Shown here: positions 40,631-49,445 of the stretch, one piece after another
How positions within the stretch are numbered: position 1 is the first letter of the stretch
Layout of the letters: every line of letters begins with the position of its first letter
NCBI RefSeq assembly: GCF_002013465.1
Contig: NZ_MAFC01000012.1
Coordinates: 1-64,000, forward strand
Length of the DNA: 64,000 nucleotides
Direction: 5' to 3'
Origin: Mycobacterium sp. D16R12
Lineage (GTDB): Bacteria; Actinomycetota; Actinomycetes; Mycobacteriales; Mycobacteriaceae
The notes under the pieces: model-generated
What the model was told of the DNA's origin: nothing
What the model saw: the letters and a program-made list of their open reading frames with translations, nothing else
Databases searched by the model: none
Program-made: the position numbers and the translations under genes

Positions 40631-41503
40631 GTGGACCGAACCGAGACCGCGCCGATGTTCACGAGCATCGACGACGTCATCGCCCGGCTGGCCGAGACTG
40701 GATACCTCGCCGACACCGCCACCGCCACGGCGGTATTTCTTGCCGACCGACTGGGCAAGCCGCTCCTGGTGGAAGGGCCCGCGGGCGTCGGCAAGACCGA
40801 ATTGGCCAGGGCGGTAGCGCAAACCACGGGCTCGGGTCTGGTGCGTCTGCAGTGCTACGAAGGCGTTGACGAGGCACGCGCACTCTACGAGTGGAACCAC
40901 GCCAAACAGATCTTGCGTATCCAGGCGGGATCGGGCAACTGGGACGAGACCAAGACCGACGTCTTCGCCGAGGAATTCCTGCTGTCACGGCCGCTGCTCA
41001 CCGCGATCCGCCGCGAGGAACCCACGGTTCTGCTCATCGACGAGACCGATAAGGCCGATATCGAGATCGAGGGCCTGCTGCTGGAGGTGCTCAGTGACTT
41101 CGCGGTCACTGTCCCCGAGTTGGGCACCATCCAGGCCAGCCGGAAGCCCTTCGTTCTCCTTACCTCCAACGCCACCCGTGAGCTGTCCGAGGCGCTCAAG
41201 CGGCGCTGCCTGTTCCTGCACATCGACTTCCCCGATGCCGAGCTGGAACGACGCATCCTGCTCAAACGGGTGCCGGAGCTGCCTGCCGCACTCGCAGAGG
41301 AGCTGGTGCGCATCATCGGAGTGCTGCGCAACATGCAGCTCAAGAAGGTTCCCTCGGTGGCCGAGACCATCGACTGGGGGCGCACCATTTTGGCGCTCGG
41401 TCTGGACACTCTCGACGACGCCGTCATCGCGTCTACGCTCGGCGTGATTCTCAAACATCACTCCGACCAGCAGCGTGCCGCCGGAGAGCTGAGGCTGAAC
41501 TGA
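40631..41503 (+). CDS. MoxR-family AAA+ ATPase
   Basis: A 290-residue ATPase. Walker A is GPAGVGKT at 49-56, Walker B is VLLIDETDKAD near residue 135, and ATRELSEALKRRC carries the sensor/arginine region. MoxR ATPases act as chaperones that help insert cofactors or mature partner complexes, usually with a VWA protein encoded next door, as here. GTG 40631 follows TGGAGAA. Its stop overlaps a 10-codon mini-frame that leads into the VWA gene. Confidence 0.88.
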   Translation: MDRTETAPMFTSIDDVIARLAETGYLADTATATAVFLADRLGKPLLVEGPAGVGKTELARAVAQTTGSGLVRLQCYEGVDEARALYEWNHAKQILRIQAGSGNWDETKTDVFAEEFLLSRPLLTAIRREEPTVLLIDETDKADIEIEGLLLEVLSDFAVTVPELGTIQASRKPFVLLTSNATRELSEALKRRCLFLHIDFPDAELERRILLKRVPELPAALAEELVRIIGVLRNMQLKKVPSVAETIDWGRTILALGLDTLDDAVIASTLGVILKHHSDQQRAAGELRLN

Positions 41504-41534
41504 TGAGCGCTCGCGCGAAGAAGAGACGGCACTA

Positions 41535-42947
41535 ATGCCCGCGCGTAAGCCTCCCAAGCCGTCGCTGCCCCTGGCGCCGCACGGTCTGCCGGGTCATCTG
41601 GTGGGTTTTGTGGAAGCACTACGCGAACAAGGCATCTCGGTGGGTCCTTCGGAAACCGTGGACGCGGGCCGCGTGATGACGGTGCTGGGACTGCAGAGCC
41701 GGACCGAACTCCGTGAAGGTCTGGCCTGCGCGGTCTTGCGCCGCGCCGATCATCGGCCAACCTTCGACGTGCTGTTCGACCTGTGGTTCCCGCCCGCGCT
41801 GGGCGCCCGTTTCGTCGAGGTCGACGATGATGGCATCGATATTGACGATATCGAGCAGGTACGTGAGCAGTTGATCGACCTGCTGGCCTCCGACGCCGGC
41901 GATCTGCCGCTGAACTCGTTGATCGCTCAGATTGTGGAGGCATACGGGAAGTACAACTCCACCCGGGGAACCTCCTACTCGGCCTATCAGGCCATGAAAT
42001 CGCTGTCGCTGGACCAGATCGAGGCCAAACTGCTGATGGGCCTGCTCGGCAGTGGCGACGATACGTCACCAACGGACCAGGCGGTCGCGAAAGCTGTTGC
42101 CAAACAGCGCATCTCCAAGGTGCGCCAGCTCGTGGAGGCGGAGACCAAACGCCGCACCGCCGAACAGCTGGGGCGGGAACGAGTGACCGCGTACGGGGTG
42201 CCGCAATTGGCCGAGAACGTGGAGTTCCTGCGCGCTTCGGGGGAGCAGCTGCGGAACATGCAACGGGTGGTGCACCCGTTGGCGCGGATGTTGGCCAGCC
42301 GTCTGGCAGCCCGGCGCCGCCGTGCCCACACCGGTCAGATCGATCTGCGCCGCACCCTGCGCAAGTCCATGTCCACCGGCGGTGTGCCCATCGACGTCGT
42401 GCAGAAGAAGCCCCGTCCGGCTCGCCCCGAGCTGGTGGTGCTCTGCGATGTGTCGGGATCGGTGGCCGGGTTCTCGCATTTCACGCTGCTGCTGGTGCAT
42501 GCACTGCGTCAGCAGTTCTCGCGGGTCCGTGTCTTCGCGTTCATCGACACCACCGACGAGGTGACCCACCTGTTCACGCCCGACACCGACCTGGCCGAGG
42601 CCATCGTGCGGATCACCCGGGAGGCAGAGGTGTTCACCGGCGACGGACACAGCGACTACGGGCACGCCTTCAAGACGTTTATCGAGAAGTTCCCGACGGT
42701 CCTTTCCCCGCGCAGTGCGCTGCTGATCCTGGGTGACGGACGCACCAACTACCGCAATCCTGCCGTCGAGGTGCTCTCCTCGATGGTGTCCTCGAGCCGG
42801 CACGCTCACTGGCTCAATCCCGAGCCCAAGAACCACTGGGGAACCGGAGATTCGGCCGCCACGCGGTACCAGGACGCCATCACCATGCACGAATGCCGAT
42901 CGGCCAAGCAGCTGGCCACGGTGATCGACAACCTGCTGCCCGTCTAG
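41535..42947 (+). CDS. VWA-domain (CoxE-like) protein
   Basis: A 470-residue protein. The N-terminal half is helical and charged ([19 protein letters not shown]; repeated arginine-rich segments near 255-275). The C-terminal von Willebrand A domain has the metal-ion site DVSGS at 305-309. The CoxE-like family pairs with MoxR ATPases; in carbon monoxide dehydrogenase clusters such pairs help assemble the metal centre. No CO dehydrogenase gene is nearby, so the client is unknown. The pair is present at this place in M. tuberculosis (Rv2425c-Rv2426c). Confidence 0.85.
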   Translation: MPARKPPKPSLPLAPHGLPGHLVGFVEALREQGISVGPSETVDAGRVMTVLGLQSRTELREGLACAVLRRADHRPTFDVLFDLWFPPALGARFVEVDDDGIDIDDIEQVREQLIDLLASDAGDLPLNSLIAQIVEAYGKYNSTRGTSYSAYQAMKSLSLDQIEAKLLMGLLGSGDDTSPTDQAVAKAVAKQRISKVRQLVEAETKRRTAEQLGRERVTAYGVPQLAENVEFLRASGEQLRNMQRVVHPLARMLASRLAARRRRAHTGQIDLRRTLRKSMSTGGVPIDVVQKKPRPARPELVVLCDVSGSVAGFSHFTLLLVHALRQQFSRVRVFAFIDTTDEVTHLFTPDTDLAEAIVRITREAEVFTGDGHSDYGHAFKTFIEKFPTVLSPRSALLILGDGRTNYRNPAVEVLSSMVSSSRHAHWLNPEPKNHWGTGDSAATRYQDAITMHECRSAKQLATVIDNLLPV

Positions 42948-42979
42948 CGCGGGTCAGCACTCCAGTAAGCTGGCAATTC

Positions 42980-43639
42980 GTGCAATCTGTCCCCGACACT
43001 CTTCGCGCAAGCGGCTCGCCGCAGCGCCGCCGGCTTGGCGTGATGGGCGGGACGTTCGACCCCATTCATAACGGTCACTTGGTTGCCGCCAGCGAGGTCG
43101 CCGGCCGATTTGAGCTCGACGAGGTCATCTTCGTGCCGACGGGACAGCCGTGGCAGAAGCAGGGGCGCAAGGTCAGCCCCGCTGAGCATCGGTACCTGAT
43201 GACCGTCATCGCGACCGCATCGAATCCGCGGTTCACCGTCAGCCGGGCCGATATCGACCGTGGCGGCGCGACCTACACCGTCGATACGCTCATCGACCTA
43301 CGAGACGCGCATCCCGACGCGGACCTCTACTTCATCACCGGCGCCGACGCGCTGGCATCGATCCTGTCGTGGGAGAACTGGGAGCAGCTGTTCACCTTGG
43401 CCAAGTTCATAGGGGTCAGCCGACCCGGTTACGAACTGAGTTCGGACCACATCGCCCATGCCGGGCTGCCTCCCGACGGCCTCTCGCTCGTCGAAGTGCC
43501 CGCGCTCGCCATCTCATCCACCGACTGCCGGATTCGGGCGGGCCAGGCGCGGCCGATTTGGTACCTGGTACCGGACGGGGTCGTGCAGTACGTCGCCAAA
43601 CATCAGCTTTACAGTCAGAACCGAGGGGACTCCGCATGA
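42980..43639 (+). CDS. nadD: Nicotinate-nucleotide adenylyltransferase
   Basis: A protein of about 219 residues that adenylates nicotinic acid mononucleotide, an essential step in NAD synthesis. The nucleotidyltransferase motif [12 protein letters not shown] and the [10 protein letters not shown] motif (the family's ISST) are exact, and [10 protein letters not shown] is typical. GTG 42980 gives an N-terminal extension of about 20 residues; ATG 43043 would begin right at the nucleotide motif and lacks the preceding strand. Its end overlaps the rsfS start by 4 nt. Confidence 0.94.
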   Translation: MQSVPDTLRASGSPQRRRLGVMGGTFDPIHNGHLVAASEVAGRFELDEVIFVPTGQPWQKQGRKVSPAEHRYLMTVIATASNPRFTVSRADIDRGGATYTVDTLIDLRDAHPDADLYFITGADALASILSWENWEQLFTLAKFIGVSRPGYELSSDHIAHAGLPPDGLSLVEVPALAISSTDCRIRAGQARPIWYLVPDGVVQYVAKHQLYSQNRGDSA

Positions 43640-44037
43640 CCGCTACCGCAGATGCCGTCGAGCTTGCGACGCTGGCCGCCCAGGCCGCCGCAGCCAAGCT
43701 CGCCACCGATGTCGTCGTCATCGACGTCTCCGAACAGCTGGTCATCACCGACTGCTTCGTGATCGCCTCGGCCGCCAATGAGCGTCAGGTGAACGCGATC
43801 GTCGACGAGGTGGAAGAGCAGCTGCGCCGGCGCGGTCACAAGCCGGTGCGCCGTGAAGGTGGCCGCGAGGGACGCTGGACGCTCCTGGACTATGTGGATG
43901 TGGTTGTGCACGTCCAGCATGAAGATGAACGTAATTACTATGCGCTGGAGCGGCTTTGGCGTGACTGCCCGACCATCCCGGTGGATCTGGACGCGTTGCC
44001 GGCCGATACCCCGGCCGACACGGAGGACGACGCATGA
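43636..44037 (+). CDS. rsfS: Ribosomal silencing factor RsfS
   Basis: A 133-residue DUF143 protein that binds L14 on the 50S subunit and blocks subunit joining in starvation. [23 protein letters not shown] and [13 protein letters not shown] are diagnostic. GAGGGGAC precedes ATG 43636. It overlaps nadD and gpgP by 4 nt each, so the nadD-rsfS-gpgP-octT run is a tight operon. Confidence 0.95.
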   Translation: MTATADAVELATLAAQAAAAKLATDVVVIDVSEQLVITDCFVIASAANERQVNAIVDEVEEQLRRRGHKPVRREGGREGRWTLLDYVDVVVHVQHEDERNYYALERLWRDCPTIPVDLDALPADTPADTEDDA

Positions 44038-44699
44038 TCCGTCGGTTGGTGCTGCTGCGACATGGGCAGACGACCTTCAACGCCGACAGCCGAATGCAAG
44101 GACAGCTGGACACCGGACTGTCGGATCTGGGCCGGGCGCAGGCGATTGCGGCCGCAGAGGTGCTGGCCAAGCGGCTGCCACTGGTGATTGTTTCCTCGGA
44201 TCTGCAGCGGGCGTATGACACCGCGACGGCGCTGGCGGATCGCTGCCATGTCGGAGTGTCGGTCGATGAGCGGCTGCGGGAGACTCATCTTGGCGATTGG
44301 CAGGGGTTGACCCATCACGAGGTCGACGCCATTGCCCCCGGGGCTCGGGCGGCGTGGCGCGATGACGCGACGCTGGCACCACACGGCGGAGAGAGCCGCA
44401 TCGACGTCGCCAATCGCAGCCTGCCCCTCGTCGCCGAACTTGTTGACTCGGTGACGGAATGGGGAACCGATGAGCGCGATCACCCGGTGGTCCTTGTTGC
44501 CCACGGTGGTCTGATCGCCGCGCTCACCGCCGCACTGCTGCGGCTGGATGTCAGCAACTGGCCGGTACTCGGCGGGATGGGCAATGCGAGCTGGGTCCAG
44601 CTGGGCGGACATTCGGCCGACGGCGCCGGGTTCGACGACATCCGGTGGCGCCTGGACGTGTGGAACGCCTCGGCGCAGGTGACCAATGACGTCCTCTGA
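44034..44699 (+). CDS. gpgP: Glucosyl-3-phosphoglycerate phosphatase (histidine phosphatase family)
   Basis: A 221-residue phosphatase. The catalytic LRHGQTTFN (Arg9-His10-Gly11) and a second histidine in [12 protein letters not shown] define the family. The orthologue in this operon position (Rv2419c) removes phosphate from glucosyl-3-phosphoglycerate, giving glucosylglycerate, the primer for methylglucose lipopolysaccharides that regulate fatty acid synthesis. Function is assigned from family and synteny. Confidence 0.88.
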   Translation: MIRRLVLLRHGQTTFNADSRMQGQLDTGLSDLGRAQAIAAAEVLAKRLPLVIVSSDLQRAYDTATALADRCHVGVSVDERLRETHLGDWQGLTHHEVDAIAPGARAAWRDDATLAPHGGESRIDVANRSLPLVAELVDSVTEWGTDERDHPVVLVAHGGLIAALTAALLRLDVSNWPVLGGMGNASWVQLGGHSADGAGFDDIRWRLDVWNASAQVTNDVL

Positions 44700-45429
44700 G
44701 GGCGGCTCAGAGCGTAAGAAGCTGCTGATCTTTGCGGACTCGTTGTCCTACTACGGACCAACCGGGGGTCTACCCGCCGACGATCCCAGGATCTGGCCCA
44801 ATATCGTTGGGCAGCATCTTGGTTGGGAAGTCGAACTGATCGCCCGAATCGGCTGGACCTGCCGGGACGTGTGGTGGGCGGCCATCCAGGACCCGCGGGC
44901 ATGGGCAGCGGTACCGCACACCGGGGCCGTCATCTTCGCGACAAGTGGGATGGATTCGCTGCCTTCGCCGCTGCCGACTGCCTTGCGGGAGTCGATCAGG
45001 CTGATTCGTCCGCCCAGATTGCGCAGCTGGATCCGTGACGGTTACGGCTGGTTGCAGCCCCGGCTCTCGCCCATTGCGCGGGTGGCACTGCCCCCCAAGC
45101 TCACCGTGGAATACCTGGAAAAGACGCGTGGTGCACTGGATTTCAACCGCCCCGGGCTGCCCATGATCGCCTCATTGCCGTCGGTGCACATCGCCGAGTC
45201 ATATGGCCGCGTGCACTCGGGCAGGGAAGCCACCGCATCGGCCATCCAGAGCTGGGCGTCCGAACACAAGATGCCGGTGGTGGACCTGAAGGAAGCCGTC
45301 GGCGAGGAGATCTTCTCGGGCCGGGGGAACCCGGACGGAATCCACTGGAACTTTGTCGCACACGAGCGCGTTGCCGAATTGATGATCAACGCGCTGCGGA
45401 CCGTGCTGCCCGAGCTCGGGGTTCGGTGA
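44686..45429 (+). CDS. octT: SGNH-fold diglucosylglycerate octanoyltransferase-like protein
   Basis: A 247-residue protein of the SGNH hydrolase fold. The nucleophile block is FADSLSYYG with Ser19 and the acid/base block is PDGIHW with Asp217 and His220. The orthologue in this position (Rv2418c; OctT of M. hassiacum) transfers octanoate to diglucosylglycerate, an early step of methylglucose lipopolysaccharide synthesis. It overlaps gpgP by 14 nt, which fits consecutive steps of one pathway. Confidence 0.82.
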   Translation: MTSSEGGSERKKLLIFADSLSYYGPTGGLPADDPRIWPNIVGQHLGWEVELIARIGWTCRDVWWAAIQDPRAWAAVPHTGAVIFATSGMDSLPSPLPTALRESIRLIRPPRLRSWIRDGYGWLQPRLSPIARVALPPKLTVEYLEKTRGALDFNRPGLPMIASLPSVHIAESYGRVHSGREATASAIQSWASEHKMPVVDLKEAVGEEIFSGRGNPDGIHWNFVAHERVAELMINALRTVLPELGVR

Positions 45430-45432
45430 GCC

Positions 45433-46269
45433 ATGCCGGTTGTGGTGGTAACAGATACCGGGGCGCGACTGCAGCCGCAAGACGCCGAGATGCTGGGTAT
45501 CCGGCTGGTGCCGTTGCATGTGTTGACCGGCGATCTGGACCTGCGTGACGGGGTGGATCCCATTCCCGCCTCGGTGTACGAGAAGGGCCGTGCCACCACC
45601 GCCGGTGCGTCGCCGGCCGAGCTGACCGAGGTATATCGGCAGGCCCTGATCGACAGCGGCGGCGACGGCGTGGTCGCGGTCCATCTGTCCGGCAGATTGT
45701 CGAGCACGTTCGAAGCCGCCGAGCAGGCGGCCCGCGAGTACGGCGATCGGCTGCATGTCGTTGATTCACGGTCGGCCGCGATGGGCAGCGGTTTCGTCGC
45801 GCTGGCCGCGGCCCGGGCCGCAGCCGCCGGAGCCGATCTGAGTGCGGCATACCAGGCCGCGCGGGACGCGGTGGGGCGCAGTAGATGTGTCATGGTGGTG
45901 CATAAGTTGGACCATCTGCGGCGCAGCGGACGTATCAGCGCCACCTCATCCTGGCTCGGCACCGCGCTGGCCCTCAAACCGGTGCTGCAGATCGACGATG
46001 ACGGGAAGCTGGTTCTTGCGCAGCGCGTCCGCACGGCCACCAAGGCGATCGGGGCGATGGTCGACAACATCGTCGACTTCGTGGGGGAGCGTCGCGTCTC
46101 GGTGACAATCCACCACGTCGACAACACCGAAACCGCCCAGAAGGTCAATGAATTGGTGTGTTCGCGGCTGAACACCGCGCATGATCCGGTGATCTCGGAG
46201 ATGGGGCCGGTGCTGGCAGTGCACGTGGGGCCTGGTGCTGTCGGGGTATGCGCCGAACCCGTGGAGTGA
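45433..46269 (+). CDS. DegV-family fatty-acid-binding protein
   Basis: A 278-residue protein. VVVVTDTGARLQPQDAEML, TTAGASPAELTEVYRQAL and HLSGRLSSTFEAAEQAA match the DegV pattern. Family members hold a long-chain fatty acid in a cleft and in some bacteria feed it to a fatty acid kinase. It follows octT by 3 nt and probably belongs to the same operon, giving a lipid-related context. Confidence 0.88.
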   Translation: MPVVVVTDTGARLQPQDAEMLGIRLVPLHVLTGDLDLRDGVDPIPASVYEKGRATTAGASPAELTEVYRQALIDSGGDGVVAVHLSGRLSSTFEAAEQAAREYGDRLHVVDSRSAAMGSGFVALAAARAAAAGADLSAAYQAARDAVGRSRCVMVVHKLDHLRRSGRISATSSWLGTALALKPVLQIDDDGKLVLAQRVRTATKAIGAMVDNIVDFVGERRVSVTIHHVDNTETAQKVNELVCSRLNTAHDPVISEMGPVLAVHVGPGAVGVCAEPVE

Positions 46270-46364
46270 GATACGGGCGTTCGGAGTTCTCCACAGCTTT
46301 GTATTGATCCACAGATACCGATTCACCTCTGGCCGGGTGCTCAGGCGCCTTCTAGCGTCGGGAT

Positions 46365-47165
46365 ATGGAACCCGAGCTGCTGCACCGACGCCTTGCACCG
46401 CCCGGGCGCGAGGCTGACGATGATGACGACGACGTCGATCTCGCGGGGGCGGCCGGTGCGGAACCGGATCCCGCGTTGCGTTGGCTCCCGGATTCACTGA
46501 CGCCGGGCGGTACGCGCGGGTGGCTGGAGTCTGTCCGCACCGACCCCGGTCGTGCCGGGATGGTTGCCCTGGGTGCCATTGGCTTACTGGCGGTACTGGT
46601 TACCGTCTTCACGTTGATGCGTCAGCCGCCACCCCCGGTGAGCGCAAATCTTCCTCCGGTGCAACCGGTTTCATCGAGTTCCGCGTCCGCGCCGAGTTCG
46701 TTGGTCATCAGTGTGGCCGGCCTGGTGAAGCGACCGGGCCTGGTCACGTTGTCCAGTGGTGCGCGGGTGGCCGACGCGGTGACGGCGGCCGGGGGTGCGG
46801 TCGATGGCGCCGACGTCGTGACGCTCAACATGGCTCGGCCGGTTGTCGATGGCGATCAGATAGTGGTCGGCCTGGCTCCGGCGCCTGGGCAGCCCGTAGG
46901 GATGGCGAGTTCGATTATCGCCGCCGGGCAGTCAGCTTCCGCGAGTGGCGGCGCCAGGGGATCGGTACCGCCGGGGCGGATAAGCCTCAACACGGCAACC
47001 GAATCCGAGCTGGACGCGCTACCCGGCGTGGGGCCTGTGATGGCGGCGTCGATTGTGCGGTGGCGTTCTGAACACGGCAAGTTCACCAGCATCGATCAGC
47101 TCTCGGAGGTCGACGGGTTCGGTCCCGCGCGGTTGGACAAGCTGCGCGCTCTTGTCGTGTTGTGA
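46365..47165 (+). CDS. comEA: ComEA-like DNA-binding membrane protein
   Basis: A 266-residue protein. An acidic N-terminus (ADDDDDDVD) precedes a single membrane helix (about 65-85), a Pro/Ser linker, an SLBB domain (SVAGLVKRPGLVTLSSGARVADA split near 115-160) and a C-terminal helix-hairpin-helix pair (ISLNTATESELDALPGVG; FTSIDQLSEVDGFG). ComEA binds incoming DNA outside the membrane and passes it to ComEC. Its stop overlaps the comEC start. In M. tuberculosis eis lies between degV and comEA, but here there is only a 95-nt gap. Confidence 0.92.
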   Translation: MEPELLHRRLAPPGREADDDDDDVDLAGAAGAEPDPALRWLPDSLTPGGTRGWLESVRTDPGRAGMVALGAIGLLAVLVTVFTLMRQPPPPVSANLPPVQPVSSSSASAPSSLVISVAGLVKRPGLVTLSSGARVADAVTAAGGAVDGADVVTLNMARPVVDGDQIVVGLAPAPGQPVGMASSIIAAGQSASASGGARGSVPPGRISLNTATESELDALPGVGPVMAASIVRWRSEHGKFTSIDQLSEVDGFGPARLDKLRALVVL

Positions 47166-48697
47166 CTCACGCCGATTTCGTGAATGCGGACCGAGCCGAT
47201 GAGCCGCTTCTGGATCTGCGGCTGGTACCGCCCGCACTCGCTGCCTGGGCCGCTACTGCCATGGGAATCCTTTGGCCAATAGGATATTTCCTGGCTGCGG
47301 TGTTGACACTCGGAGCGCTGGTCGTGCAGCTGTCTCGTCGCCGGCTGAACAAGGCCTTCGTTACCGCTGCGCTCGTGGTCCTCATCGCCGGTGTTGGATT
47401 TTCGGTTGCCGCGGCGATGCGACGTGACGGGGTGCAGAGTCATCCCCTGCGCTCCCGCGTGGGACACGTTGTTGCGGTGCAGCTGCGGGTAACGGATGAC
47501 CCGCGATCGATCACCGGCGGGCGTGCGATGGTGCGCGCCGACCTTGTCGCGATGGGTGATCCTGCACAGCCAAGCGTCGGTTCCGTTGTCGTCTTCGGAT
47601 CATCGTCGTTACTGGGCGCCGTCGCGGTCGGCGACACAGTCCAGCTGCGGGCGGTGGTCACCCGTTCCGCGCGGCATGATCTGACCGTCGTCACGCTTGC
47701 TGCCGTGGGAGAACCCACGGTCATCGGGCATTCGCCAATTCATGGTGTAGCCAATGGTATTCGTGATCGACTTGTCGAGGTCGGGCGAGGTGCGCTGCCT
47801 GCCGACCAAGCCGCGCTGCTGCCCGCGCTGGTGCTGGGGGACACCAGTTCCCTTGATGAGGGCACCGTCGCGATGTTTCGAACGTCGGGACTCACTCACT
47901 TGATGGCGGTATCGGGGGCCAACGTGTCCATCGTGTGCGGGGCCGTGTTGCTCCTGGGGCGACTGATCGGCCTGCGGGCCTCGGTGATGTTGGCGGGGCT
48001 CGTTCTGGTCGGCTTTGTCGTCCTCGTCAGGCCCTCACCGAGCGTGCTGAGAGCGGCGGTGATGGGTGCGATCGGACTACTTGGTGTGGTGACCGCGCGG
48101 CGTAAACAGGCTGTACCAGCTTTGGCGGCAACGATTTTGGTGCTGCTGGCGATATCACCGGGTCTTGCCGTCGACGTCGGGTTTGCGTTGTCAGTGGTCG
48201 CCACGGCGGCCCTGGTGGTGTTGGCGCCGCGCTGGTCGGTACGCCTGACCGCTCGGGGCTGGCCAAAGCCACTGGCCGATGCGCTATGTGTCGCGGTGGC
48301 GGCACAGGTGGTCACCGCACCGCTGATCGCCGCGATCTCCGGAAGCGTCAGCGTGGCATCCGTCGCCGCGAACATGGTTGCGGGCGTCGTCATCGCGCCC
48401 ATCACCATTCTCGGTACCGCGGCCGCGGGGCTTGCCGCGATCTCACCGCTGACCGCAGGCCTGCTGGTGCGGTTCTGTGGCCCGGAACTGTGGTGGCTGC
48501 TGCACGTCGCCGACTACGCGGCCGCCGGTGGATCGACAGCCATTTCGGTGCCCTCGGGTGCGCTCGGATTCCTGACCGTGGCTGTCGTGCTGGGGCTTTC
48601 GGTATGGCTGTGGCGCCGGTGGTGGTTCCGCGCAGTGGTCTGGTTCGCGGCGCTGTGCGTACTTGCGTTGGTTATCTCGGCGAGACTGGTGAGCTAA
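47162..48697 (+). CDS. comEC: ComEC/Rec2-type DNA uptake channel protein
   Basis: A 511-residue polytopic protein. An N-terminal membrane pair is followed by a DUF4131-like OB region (HVVAVQLRVTDDPRS) and the competence domain with about ten helices (FRTSGLTHLMAVSGANVS is the family signature near 240). It lacks the C-terminal beta-lactamase-like nuclease domain of Bacillus ComEC, as do other mycobacterial versions. The GTG start lies in the comEA stop. Natural DNA uptake by mycobacteria is not generally established, so its role is uncertain. Confidence 0.9.
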   Translation: MTHADFVNADRADEPLLDLRLVPPALAAWAATAMGILWPIGYFLAAVLTLGALVVQLSRRRLNKAFVTAALVVLIAGVGFSVAAAMRRDGVQSHPLRSRVGHVVAVQLRVTDDPRSITGGRAMVRADLVAMGDPAQPSVGSVVVFGSSSLLGAVAVGDTVQLRAVVTRSARHDLTVVTLAAVGEPTVIGHSPIHGVANGIRDRLVEVGRGALPADQAALLPALVLGDTSSLDEGTVAMFRTSGLTHLMAVSGANVSIVCGAVLLLGRLIGLRASVMLAGLVLVGFVVLVRPSPSVLRAAVMGAIGLLGVVTARRKQAVPALAATILVLLAISPGLAVDVGFALSVVATAALVVLAPRWSVRLTARGWPKPLADALCVAVAAQVVTAPLIAAISGSVSVASVAANMVAGVVIAPITILGTAAAGLAAISPLTAGLLVRFCGPELWWLLHVADYAAAGGSTAISVPSGALGFLTVAVVLGLSVWLWRRWWFRAVVWFAALCVLALVISARLVS

Positions 48698-48704
48698 GCG
48701 GCCG

Positions 48705-49442
48705 TCATTCGATCAGATCGTTCCGCGGCGGCCGGATGGATTCGTTACCGAGGGTGGGCAGCAGATCCGCCGGATCTCCATGCCAGGGGAGGGCCGACAG
48801 TTGTCGCACGCTACGTCGTCCGCCAAAGGCGCGAAGCGTCTCGAAGTCCGGAATCGAGAGGGCGAGTAGATCTGTCGCCGTGGCCGGCTCACCGAGCTGG
48901 ACGGAACCGGTTGTGGGGGTGTTCAACATGAGCGCCAGCAACCCGTTCTGCCGAGCCATACCGTCAAATCTCGTCATCAAGAACTCCACGGCGACCGCGA
49001 AGGCCGGATCGTTGGTCCGTGGGCCAGGTTCGCCGAGTGCGCCTCGAATGTCGTGTTCATGCGTGAGGGAATCGAAGACGAGCTGGGCAGCCGGCGCTTC
49101 GAGGCCGTCCTGGCCCACCCGCTCGATCACCGTGTCGATCGCCTCACCCCAAAGGTCGAGTAACTCATCGACAGCCGTATCTGCCAGGCGATCAACCTGC
49201 GCGCGGGTCCACGCCTCGGTACCTATGCCTTCCATGTTGAACGACACGATGTCTTGCGCGAGTCCGGTGAGATGAGCGAGTGTCTCGCGCACAGTCCAGG
49301 CGGGGCAGGCAGGCACAGGCAATTCGGCGATCTGGTCGCGATCGCGAAGAAGTGCGCCAATACGTTGGTAGACAAGACGGTACGCCGCGACAGCCTCACA
49401 ACCCGGCCGTAGTGCCGGCTGTCGCTCGTAGCCGGGCACCAC
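48705..49442 (-). CDS. Maleylpyruvate isomerase-like (DinB/TIGR03083-type) protein
   Basis: A 245-residue member of the same family as the protein at 5014-5634. VPACPAWTVRETLAHLTGLAQD contains the first histidine, and VFDSLTHEHDIRGALGEPG the HxHD metal-site segment. A short C-terminal domain of the SCP2-like kind may follow. It begins 3 nt after the FAD oxidoreductase on the same strand, so they form a unit. Possible role: a thiol- or metal-dependent isomerase or transferase; substrate unknown. Confidence 0.72.
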   Translation of the reverse strand: MVPGYERQPALRPGCEAVAAYRLVYQRIGALLRDRDQIAELPVPACPAWTVRETLAHLTGLAQDIVSFNMEGIGTEAWTRAQVDRLADTAVDELLDLWGEAIDTVIERVGQDGLEAPAAQLVFDSLTHEHDIRGALGEPGPRTNDPAFAVAVEFLMTRFDGMARQNGLLALMLNTPTTGSVQLGEPATATDLLALSIPDFETLRAFGGRRSVRQLSALPWHGDPADLLPTLGNESIRPPRNDLIE

Positions 49443-49445
49443 GGG

